Shown piece after piece: positions 56,693 to 64,000 of a stretch of 64,000 nt of DNA. Each line of letters begins with the position of its first letter. Within the stretch, counting starts at the first letter, position 1. The notes under the pieces were generated by a model. That model was not told the origin of the DNA. It searched no databases and saw only the letters and a list, made by a program, of their open reading frames with translations. The position numbers were made by a program, and so were the translations under genes. Location: the NCBI GenBank assembly GCA_029781865.1, contig JAKOVW010000053.1, forward strand, positions 1 to 64,000, read 5' to 3'. The stretch comes from Bacteroidota bacterium. Its GTDB lineage: Bacteria; Bacteroidota; Bacteroidia; Chitinophagales; Saprospiraceae.

Positions 56693-56700
56693 CAAATATA
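56693..56700 (-). promoter_or_regulatory. -7 promoter element (TATATTTG) upstream of giant gene 3
   Basis: This is a full match to TAnnTTTG on the - strand, about 144 nt before the ATG at 56549. A long leader would result. The 7 of 8 match at 56611-56604 is an alternative. Confidence 0.4.
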
Positions 56701-57160
56701 TAACTTGTTACATAATAACCAAAAAAATATTAAAATAAAAATAATATGAATAAACTATTCGCATAAAGGATTCTTGAACTTTAGTTTATAAATACTGAAG
56801 AATTATATAGAATTAATTAATATAAATGGCTATGATTCAGAACTTTGTAAAATAAAATCAAATAAGAAGCTGTGTAAATCTAAACATGATAATGCCTCTT
56901 TATTTATATTATCAAAGACCATGGTAAAACAATTGCTGAGCCTCCCATTACATCTAAAATTATATAGATAAAGGCTTTTTTGAAAGCGAATGGCACAAAA
57001 TCAAGTTAAGGCTACTTATAGATTCAATCCAGTATAATTGTACCCATAGAACTATTTTTCCTCCAGATTATACGAAGCTTAAAGGTTCCTGAATGAGTTC
57101 AAACGGGAAGCACTTTCATCTGAATGCGCTTTTGTTGCATTTCAAAAAATCTGTGGAATA

Positions 57161-57192
57161 AAAAAACCGGCCTTTTGCAAAGCCGGCTTTTA
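57161..57192 (-). terminator. Hairpin terminator of surface protein gene 4
   Basis: On the - strand AAAAGCCGGC pairs with GGCCGGTTTT around a short loop, followed by a T-run (complement of 57161-57166). It is located 25 nt past the stop at 57217. Confidence 0.8.
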
Positions 57193-57216
57193 AGAGACAT
57201 TATTTAACCTATAAAC

Positions 57217-60200
57217 CTATTCGATCACGAACATTCTTTCTGATGCGGACCCAAACGGTGTTGTTAATACATAGTACATCAATCCATTCATTCTAAAATC
57301 TTTCTTCGTCATTTTTAGTTCATTCCTGCCTTTCTGACAAGTATACTCCCTGGTAAATAACCGCTTACCGGTTAAGTCATAGATCTGAAGACTTACATTG
57401 GCCGTTCCAGGTAAATCAAAACGAATCGTTGATTCTTCTGAAAATGGATTAGGTTGAGCAGGATAAGTTATTAATCCAGATAATGCTTTCTCATTTTCCT
57501 GCTCACTGCGTATTAATAATGCATGCGCTTGTTCATTTAAATAAACTTCACTAGCAAAACCAGTCAAAGTGTGTAGTAATGAGTTTTTGTTTAGTGTCGA
57601 TTTATTTCCATTCAAAACAATGCTAAACATCGTTTCTCCGGCTTTGATCAATTTTGAATGGGTCAGCGCCGTTGCAATCTTAATCTGTTTATCTGTAAGT
57701 AGATATTCATCAGAGGAGAGATCAAGACTTGCAGGTTTAATTTCTTTAATGCTCCACTGATCATTATCCAAAAGGAGTCCAAGTTGAAAACCATCAAGGT
57801 TCATATCTTCAGCAGACAGTATTTCCACTTCCAATTCATTTCCGGCTTCTCTGTTACCAATTTTATATACCCATGGTATGGAATTATTGGTCCTCGAAAT
57901 CGAACCATTTCCAAAATGCACATCCGCTGATAAATCCACATCCCCCGTTTTGATACCAATAAAATGAGCCTGACTCAGTTTGTCCTGTAACTGATCTTTA
58001 TTAATTACTGTTAAAGCATCCCAGGGTTGGGTTGGATTTGCAAATTGATAATCTGCTTTCACAAATTTCCAGATTGGAGTGTTGTTGGGAAATTGCACGA
58101 TGGCACCAAGTATAGCCTTTCTCAGATCAGATACATCCTTTACGGTCACACTGTTAGATCCATTGACATCGGCTGCCAATATTTTGTATGGCGAAACCAA
58201 ACTCTTGATTCCCAATATATGTCTTTGAATTAAGACGATATCCAATGTACTTACCCCATTTGTAATGTTGTCTGTTTTCTCCGGTTTAATATAGAAATCG
58301 TTTGCAACAACATTATGAAACGCATAGTTGCCCTGATTGTCCGTTACCGTTTGATCCAGACTATTTCCTGAAGGATCATTCAGATTAACGTTGGTACCCG
58401 GAAGAGCATCCTGATTTTCGCGATGTATTCCTCCCGAAATATTCAGTCCAGGATTTGTTCCCGGACAAACGTGATTGTTGTCCTGAATGCGTACTGTAGT
58501 TTCACAATAATCCTGATTGCCATATTCATCGGTAACATACATGCGCACAGTTTTGGTTACCGTTTGTTGTCTGTTTAAACTATCGCAGTTGTATACCCGG
58601 AATGCATCGTTGACATCCGGAGAGAATGAAAATTTCAAATCTTTAGCTGAAGTACAATTATCATAACTTCCAAGATTCAGGTCTTTTGCCCAGACTGTAA
58701 CATTTCCTGATGTTGGCATGACTACTGTGACCACTCCATTATGACAATAAGGCGTTGGCTTTTTACAATCTTTCAATGTAAAAATCTGATCACAGGTAGA
58801 AATATTTCCACATTGATCTGTCAGTATCCACCTTAATCTGTGCACACCTACCGGCAATACTCCGGCAGCAACATTTCCACTTATTACAGGTCCGAAACTA
58901 CCATCATTGTTTTCATCAATGCGGTAAGACCAGATTAAATTCTGTGGCTCGGTGCAATCATCAAATCCGGATCCCTGCAAATTATAGCTTGCCATACACT
59001 GTCCGGTATTTACATTGTAAAATGAACTCTGGTCACATATCTCAACGTCCGTGCAGGATTGAATTACCGGTGGTTCAGAATTTTTAACGGCAATGACTTG
59101 AGTATATTCCCAATATCCCTGATTGGTATTGCGATCATACTGACACCAATCTATTACATACCACTTTCTTAATATTTTAAAACAAGTACTATCTAAAACG
59201 GTCAACTTTGTATCCGTATAATTAGCTGCAATCTGCGCACAATTAACATTAAAATAAAGTGGATAACCTGTTTGGTCCGGATGTGTAGAAACATTATTGC
59301 AGGAATAAATTTCCAGATATGGCGGCCAGTAAATATCAGTAACACTAAACGGGTGTGTATTCACCACAGTTATCGTTTGAACAGCAATACTCGATAGTCC
59401 TTGTTTGTCAACCGCTGTAAATATCCGTTGAATAGTTCCTGAGTTACATTTAATTCCTTTTACAAAGGTCTCTGTATATGTGACTTCACAATTGTCATAC
59501 GCATAGCCATCAATACCGGCAACGTAATTTTTATTTGCATAAAACGGATCTTTAATGATGATTTTTTTGCGTTCAGCTTCACTCAATCTTATTTTACCGA
59601 ATACACTCAAATCAGTGTAGTCGATCGGAAAATCACAGGCTACGGTAATATCTGTAGGAGGAATGATTACTGGCGGTTCTTTATCCTGTACTGTTGCTTC
59701 TATCATACATGTATTCCGGTTACCATAATAATCTACCACTTCCAAAGCAACCATGACCACTTCGCCTACATCAGCGCAACAAAAACGCACATACGGTCCG
59801 AATACATTGGTTCCATTATTACACGGATCATCCATTCTTCGTACCAGGAAAGAATCTATTCCACAGTTATCAATAGAATGATCATCGAAGGTTTCCGCAA
59901 ATACTTTGGCCGTACCGTCTGCACCCAGGGTCACTACTGTTTTTTGATCACAGATTGGAATCGGTGCAAGATTATCTACTACGCCAACTTCCAGAGTACA
60001 TTCTGAAACATTATCACAGGCGTCTGTAAGTTCGTATACAATCCATATCCTTCCTTCCGGAGCACCTCTCAGATAAAAACATTTCTGATTGAAATCATAA
60101 ACGATATAATCTTTTCCTTTTACATTGGGATTTCCGGTTATCGGATCCTGTGTCATAGAAAATACATCGTAGGTCCAGGTATTGCAATCCTGCACTGATT

Positions 60201-61221
60201 CAGGTGGCGGCAGTTTACCGTCACTTGCGCAGGAATAAAGTTGCATACCAATCGTCAGATCTTTAGGACAAGTAAATATTGGTGCCTGATCATCGGCTAC
60301 TTTTATACTTTGATTGTATTCGGTCAAACGCCCGGTACACCAGTTTAAAATAATCCAGCGTCTGATAATTTTAAACGTATTTCCGCATGTCGCTATCTTT
60401 AAATCGGTATAACTGGCGGTTAGTGTAGAGCATCCGTTTGGTACAGGCCATCCGGTAAAGTCCGGTGATGGATTTCCATTGGGAAGCCTCGGAAAATTCA
60501 TATCACATGTTAAATGAGGCAAGTCAAAATTATCATAGTGATGTGGATACACCAGGTCAACTTCAGTTGGTCTGAGTATGCAAATAGTTTCTGAACAATG
60601 CGATGTATTTCCCACTTCATCCTTTGCGGTCCAGCTTCTTACAATTTTCTTAAAGCATACACTGTCGCAATTATAATTAAATAATTCATCGGTATAAGTC
60701 AGCTTCACAGTAGAACATGCATCCCAACCGGTTACCTCGTAAGTGTTGGGTCCAACATTATCTACTTTCACAGAATATGAGTCACTAATTGGAAATTCCA
60801 GATCGTAAGGATCAATGCTGGTTCCACAACGTATCGTGAAATTGTGACATTCCATTTGTGGTGGAAACTTATCCTCTATTAAAATTTTACCCCAGCATGA
60901 ATTGCCACTGGGAAGATGCCAGATTTTATAACTGTACACCTTATTAATATCGGAATTATCAAAAATGAGATCCGGCTGTTCATTTCCATTGGAATAATAC
61001 ACTTTGATGCGATAGTCATACGGACTACCGACCAAATCTTCCAACACCATGCGCGGTGCAATGGTAGCATAACATAAAGTGTCCAATGATATATGGACCA
61101 GATCATTGCAAGCCATAGGAGGGGTCATCATCTCCTTACTGTTTTTTGCGGCGACTTCAAAAGTCACCATGCTTGCGGCACAGTAAATCAACCATCTCAA
61201 AGTGATAAAATAGCGGTTCAT
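57217..61221 (-). CDS. Giant T9SS surface protein 4: HYR-like array, dockerin-like, cohesin-like
   Basis: This 1334-residue protein has a signal peptide of about 25 residues (MNRYFITLRWLIYCAAS). From about residue 35 it runs directly into the HYR-like array shared with the other three (LDTLCYATIAPRMVLEDL, GNSCWGKILIEDKFPP, CDQKTVVTLGADG, FCCADVGEVVMVALEVVD, VACDFPIDYTDLSVFGK). A dockerin-like segment lies at about 990-1045 (STLDIVLIQRHILG, DVNGSNSVTVKDVSDLRK). Its loop is the closest of the four to a real dockerin Ca loop. A cohesin-like domain follows (about 1128-1227, LDGFQLGLLLDNDQW), then a T9SS type A domain (about 1251-1334). It lacks extra N-terminal domains and may represent the minimal version of the family. 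It does not share the leader motif of genes 1-3. Confidence 0.87.
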   Translation of the reverse strand: MNRYFITLRWLIYCAASMVTFEVAAKNSKEMMTPPMACNDLVHISLDTLCYATIAPRMVLEDLVGSPYDYRIKVYYSNGNEQPDLIFDNSDINKVYSYKIWHLPSGNSCWGKILIEDKFPPQMECHNFTIRCGTSIDPYDLEFPISDSYSVKVDNVGPNTYEVTGWDACSTVKLTYTDELFNYNCDSVCFKKIVRSWTAKDEVGNTSHCSETICILRPTEVDLVYPHHYDNFDLPHLTCDMNFPRLPNGNPSPDFTGWPVPNGCSTLTASYTDLKIATCGNTFKIIRRWIILNWCTGRLTEYNQSIKVADDQAPIFTCPKDLTIGMQLYSCASDGKLPPPESVQDCNTWTYDVFSMTQDPITGNPNVKGKDYIVYDFNQKCFYLRGAPEGRIWIVYELTDACDNVSECTLEVGVVDNLAPIPICDQKTVVTLGADGTAKVFAETFDDHSIDNCGIDSFLVRRMDDPCNNGTNVFGPYVRFCCADVGEVVMVALEVVDYYGNRNTCMIEATVQDKEPPVIIPPTDITVACDFPIDYTDLSVFGKIRLSEAERKKIIIKDPFYANKNYVAGIDGYAYDNCEVTYTETFVKGIKCNSGTIQRIFTAVDKQGLSSIAVQTITVVNTHPFSVTDIYWPPYLEIYSCNNVSTHPDQTGYPLYFNVNCAQIAANYTDTKLTVLDSTCFKILRKWYVIDWCQYDRNTNQGYWEYTQVIAVKNSEPPVIQSCTDVEICDQSSFYNVNTGQCMASYNLQGSGFDDCTEPQNLIWSYRIDENNDGSFGPVISGNVAAGVLPVGVHRLRWILTDQCGNISTCDQIFTLKDCKKPTPYCHNGVVTVVMPTSGNVTVWAKDLNLGSYDNCTSAKDLKFSFSPDVNDAFRVYNCDSLNRQQTVTKTVRMYVTDEYGNQDYCETTVRIQDNNHVCPGTNPGLNISGGIHRENQDALPGTNVNLNDPSGNSLDQTVTDNQGNYAFHNVVANDFYIKPEKTDNITNGVSTLDIVLIQRHILGIKSLVSPYKILAADVNGSNSVTVKDVSDLRKAILGAIVQFPNNTPIWKFVKADYQFANPTQPWDALTVINKDQLQDKLSQAHFIGIKTGDVDLSADVHFGNGSISRTNNSIPWVYKIGNREAGNELEVEILSAEDMNLDGFQLGLLLDNDQWSIKEIKPASLDLSSDEYLLTDKQIKIATALTHSKLIKAGETMFSIVLNGNKSTLNKNSLLHTLTGFASEVYLNEQAHALLIRSEQENEKALSGLITYPAQPNPFSEESTIRFDLPGTANVSLQIYDLTGKRLFTREYTCQKGRNELKMTKKDFRMNGLMYYVLTTPFGSASERMFVIE

Positions 61222-61589
61222 GGATAAATAGTTTAGGTTCTGAGTAAATGCGTGTATGCTCGGTCAATCTTCCAATACACTCAAATTATATACCAATTAT
61301 TTATAATTTATACTTTTTTATAATGTGAAAAGTAAAAAAATTGGGTATATCTTATTGTATATCAGCATAATACGTGAACAAACAAGAATAATATAGAAAA
61401 TTCATAATATTATAAAAATTTATAATATGTGTTCATTTTCCAAAGAAATCCGAAATTGATATTCAATCGGCCGGAAACCGCCTGAGAGGCGGGCAAATGA
61501 ATAATGGGTTCTTCTCCTATAATGGATTTGGAGGAAACCTACCCTAGCCTGAGCTTCAGATTCTCCTTTTTTTGTAAATAATCCCGGTT
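61222..61589. other. Intergenic region with palindromes
   Basis: These 368 bases lie between the start of surface gene 4 and the end of the kinase gene, both on the - strand. The left part is very AT-rich and includes a 22-bp inverted repeat at 61407-61428 (10-bp arms). The right part (61478-61573) can form several stems and ends in a T7 run on the + strand. No coding frame was seen. Confidence 0.5.
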
Positions 61590-62198
61590 TTAGCGCCCGA
61601 GGTAAGACCGGATGTAACTGGTCAGCAGATCCACCCCCCCGTCGAAATTCCGGTTATTATTAATAATGATATCCAGGTCATCCAGGTAAGGGCTGATGTA
61701 TTTTTCATATGCCGGGGCAACATGATGTTGATAGCGGTATAAGACATCTTCTGCAGGATAATTGCGCTCTGTACTGTCCCTCTTTATTCTTCGGATCATT
61801 TTTAAATTTTCCTTTGCATGAATCAAAATCGAAAGACTCAATAATTCCCTGGTATCTTCATGATGAAGAATAAATAATCCTTCAACCAGATAGATTTTGG
61901 ACGGTTCGACATAAATCGTGCGCGGTGTCTTTAGGCTGTTATTAAACGTATATTCTTTTCGCTCAATGGCAATTCCTTTTTTTAATTTATGAAGATCGGC
62001 AATGAATGCCTCATGATCTATAGCATCCGGAACATCAAAATTGATCATTCCATTGCTATCCACCTTCTGATTTTCTTTAGGTAAATAATAGTTGTCTTCT
62101 GAAATCAATCCTAATTCATCTTCATTAAAATGCAATTTTACTGCATTGATAAATGCAGTCTTCCCTGCCCCACTTCCACCACTTATCCCAATGAACAT
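61590..62198 (-). CDS. Uridine kinase-like P-loop kinase
   Basis: At 202 residues this matches the length of bacterial uridine kinases. The Walker A GISGGSGAGKTA is at residues 3-14. SEDNYYLP corresponds to the D-Y-Y nucleoside-binding segment, NFDVPDAIDHEAF to the uridine kinase NFDHPDAFD motif, and YLVEGLFIL to the Walker B-like strand. RRIKRDSTERNYPAEDVLYRY is the lid. Several motifs are variant, so the exact nucleoside is uncertain; phosphorylation of uridine or cytidine is the best inference. The gene is divergent from a CNT nucleoside transporter at 62389-63696, which supports a salvage role. Confidence 0.82.
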   Translation of the reverse strand: MFIGISGGSGAGKTAFINAVKLHFNEDELGLISEDNYYLPKENQKVDSNGMINFDVPDAIDHEAFIADLHKLKKGIAIERKEYTFNNSLKTPRTIYVEPSKIYLVEGLFILHHEDTRELLSLSILIHAKENLKMIRRIKRDSTERNYPAEDVLYRYQHHVAPAYEKYISPYLDDLDIIINNNRNFDGGVDLLTSYIRSYLGR

Positions 62199-62388
62199 AT
62201 ATCCTGTTTTATGATAGTTATAAACGTTTCAGGCTACAGCTGATTAACCATTGACTTGTGATAAAATCCCATAATCTTTTTGATCAATAAAGTAATCGAA
62301 TACTCTAAGTTCGATGATAATCGCCAGTACATGTTTTAATATACAAATTTGATTCTTTTTTTCTAATTTTCAACTTTTATAAATAACC

Positions 62389-63696
62389 ATGAATTTAATG
62401 GAGATCGGAAGAGGGATTGCAGGTTTGCTTGTATTGCTATTTATCTGTTATCTTTTAAGTGTAAACAAGAAGCAAATCAACTGGCGCTTAGTAATGACAG
62501 GAATGTTTTTACAAATCATGTTTGCTTTAGGAGTGATGAAAGTGAACGTGATCCATATATTGTTTGAATGGATCTCAGACTACTTTGTTAGTTTACTTCG
62601 GATTTTTCATAAAGGCAGCGAATTTTTATTTGGAAGTTTAGCTGATGTCAATCAACCCTGGGCATTTGTATTTGCCGTTCAGGTACTCCCGACGATCATT
62701 GTATTTTCCGCGCTGTCTGCATTACTATACTATCTGGGAATCCTGCAAAAGATTTGTTACTTTTTTGCCTGGTTACTTTCTAAGTCAATGAAATTATCCG
62801 GTGCAGAAAGCTTATCCACCGCGGCTAATATTTTTTTAGGTCAAACAGAAGCTCCGATCATGGTCAGACCTTATCTGGCAGCGATGAACAAATCGGAGAT
62901 ACTATGCATCATGGTAGGTGGAATGGCCAACACAGCAGGATCTGTGCTGGGTGCTTATGTTAAAATGCTGGGTGGTTCAGATCCAAATACTCAATCTTTT
63001 TTTGCATTGCACATGCTGACTCAATCTATTATTTCAGCACCGGCTGCTATTGTAGTTTCCAAATTGATGTTCCCAAATGCCGACGAACAAAGTCTTGACC
63101 GTGAAATTAAAATTCCAAAAGAAAGCCTGGGCAATAATGTACTGGACGCTATCTCCATAGGCACTTCAGATGGCGTAAAGTTAGCCGTTAATGTTGGAGC
63201 CATGCTTATTGTCTTTACAGCCATGGTCTATTTGGCTGATGCCACATTATTTAAAATCGGATCCTGGACTCAACTCAACAATGTAATCTACGAAATAACC
63301 GAACATCGCTATGATGGTTTGAGTTTGCGCTTGATCTTCGGATATCTGTTTGCACCTCTGGCCTGGATTATCGGCACTCCAATTCAGGATATTCTAAATG
63401 TCGGCCAACTACTTGGCGAAAAAACTATGATCAATGAGTTTTATGCCTACGGTACACTTTCGAAAATGATTTCAACTAATATGATTATTCCTTTTTCAAA
63501 ATCAGCGCTCATTGCGACTTATGCATTATCCGGATTTGCAAATTTCGCCAGCATTGGAATACAAATTGGAGGTATCAGCGCTATGGCTCCCAATCAACGC
63601 GCCAACTTAAGTGTATTGGGAATTAAAGCCTTAATTGGCGGAACGATCGCCTGTCTGATGACAGCTTGTGTTGCAGGGATGATTTATAATAATTGA
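62389..63696 (+). CDS. Concentrative nucleoside transporter (CNT/NupC family)
   Basis: This 435-residue inner-membrane symporter has the NupC/CNT hallmarks. The amino end (MEIGRGIAGLLVLLFICYLL) is followed by repeated helices. The signature LGQTEAPIMVRPYL contributes to nucleoside and cation binding. Later come GGMANTAGSVLGAYV, FFALHMLTQSIISAPAAIVVSK and FSKSALIATYALSGFANFASIGIQIGG. It imports nucleosides with H+ or Na+. The start is the ATG at 62389 or 62398. It is divergently placed from the uridine kinase-like gene, which would phosphorylate the imported nucleoside. Confidence 0.92.
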   Translation: MNLMEIGRGIAGLLVLLFICYLLSVNKKQINWRLVMTGMFLQIMFALGVMKVNVIHILFEWISDYFVSLLRIFHKGSEFLFGSLADVNQPWAFVFAVQVLPTIIVFSALSALLYYLGILQKICYFFAWLLSKSMKLSGAESLSTAANIFLGQTEAPIMVRPYLAAMNKSEILCIMVGGMANTAGSVLGAYVKMLGGSDPNTQSFFALHMLTQSIISAPAAIVVSKLMFPNADEQSLDREIKIPKESLGNNVLDAISIGTSDGVKLAVNVGAMLIVFTAMVYLADATLFKIGSWTQLNNVIYEITEHRYDGLSLRLIFGYLFAPLAWIIGTPIQDILNVGQLLGEKTMINEFYAYGTLSKMISTNMIIPFSKSALIATYALSGFANFASIGIQIGGISAMAPNQRANLSVLGIKALIGGTIACLMTACVAGMIYNN

Positions 63697-63720
63697 AAAT
63701 AAAAAGAAGGGAGGAGGGAG

Positions 63721-63782
63721 GAACTAGGAGCTAGGAGCTAGGAGCTAGGAGTTAGGAGTGAGGAGTTAGGAGTGCGGAGTTA
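63721..63782. repeat. Heptanucleotide repeat tract (aggagct/aggagtt)
   Basis: About 62 bp of 7-bp units: aggagct, aggagtt, aggagtg and similar. It is related to the tracts at 25772-25962 and 32741-32839 and lies after the stop of the nucleoside transporter gene. Confidence 0.82.
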
Positions 63783-63852
63783 ATGGTTAATGAGTAAGAG
63801 TAAAAATTAGAAGTGCAAACAGATTTGTTGCCGTAATTTTAGTGTTTTTTAT

Positions 63853-63964
63853 AAACTGCAAACTGCAAACTGCAAACTGCAAACTGCAAACTGCAAACTG
63901 CAAACTGCAAACTGCAAACTGCTAACTGCTAACTGCTAACTGCTAACTGCTAACTGCTAACTGC
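63853..63964. repeat. Perfect heptamer array: aaactgc x10 then taactgc x6
   Basis: Ten perfect copies of aaactgc (63853-63922) pass without a break into six perfect copies of taactgc (63923-63964). The latter is the inverse complement of the agttagc/gcagtta unit used at the other loci. Such perfect copies imply recent expansion. Confidence 0.95.
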
Positions 63965-64000
63965 TAACTAAATGATTACAGATCCAATAATCCATCCGGA

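Larger units (their letters stand above)
56550..57160. other. AT-rich intergenic region upstream of giant gene 3
   Basis: About 610 bp contain the leader motif (56578-56596) and a TATATTTG element at 56700-56693 (- strand). The rest is very AT-rich, with no frame or RNA gene that I can support, up to the terminator at 57161. Confidence 0.5.

Overview
The window comes from a Bacteroidota chromosome, most likely a Saprospiraceae-type or related environmental lineage; the lineage is an inference from gene content. The supporting signs are AT-rich intergenic DNA, few recognisable Shine-Dalgarno sequences, TAnnTTTG -7 promoter elements in front of many genes, at least seven proteins with a type IX secretion (T9SS) type A C-terminal sorting domain, and family-typical genes (DUF3667, DUF4403, S46 peptidase, TSP3-OmpA). 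No rRNA, tRNA, phage, IS element or CRISPR array was found.

Layout. 1-0.6 kb is a tandem pair of about 287-bp units that carry REP/BIME-like nested palindromes, followed by a small GIY-YIG nuclease and a YkuK-like RNase H-fold protein. 2-4 kb holds a T9SS cargo protein and a one-domain asparaginase-like protein. 4-11.4 kb is mainly housekeeping on the + strand: an OmpA/TSP3 protein, the efp-accB-accC cluster, an MsbA-like ABC exporter and a T9SS cargo protein. 11.9-18.5 kb is on the - strand: an S46 dipeptidyl-peptidase, a DUF3667 membrane protein and a large BNR-propeller/SprB-repeat T9SS protein. 18.8-25.8 kb is on the + strand: a predicted barrel protein and a lipoprotein, then a tight five-gene operon (LolA-like protein, two FtsX/MacB-type permeases, a LolD-like ATPase and an outer-membrane barrel) that looks like an envelope export or extraction machine. 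26-32.7 kb holds a small membrane protein, an MBL-fold/double-rhodanese protein, a sterol desaturase-family hydroxylase, acetyl-CoA synthetase and a DUF4403 lipoprotein.

33.4-61.2 kb, about 43% of the window, is occupied by only four - strand genes encoding secreted proteins of 1473, 1785, about 4280 and 1334 residues. All four share one plan: signal peptide, variable N-terminal domains, a long Cys-rich HYR-like (Ig-fold) array, a dockerin-like segment, a cohesin-like beta domain and a T9SS C-terminal domain. The first two are tandem duplicates with exchanged N-termini. The largest adds SdrD-B-like domains, a proline hinge, six DUF11 repeats and tandem modules of about 174 residues. Three of the four share a short leader motif just upstream of the start codon, and each is followed by its own hairpin. 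Dockerin-like and cohesin-like domains in the same chain suggest a self-assembling surface fibre or adhesin matrix; this is the most interesting system in the window.

The right end has a uridine kinase-like gene divergent from a CNT nucleoside transporter (pyrimidine salvage), then heptanucleotide microsatellites. Several intergenic regions carry low-complexity tandem repeats (7-mer, 9-mer and 50-mer families). Two of these families recur at separate loci in the window.
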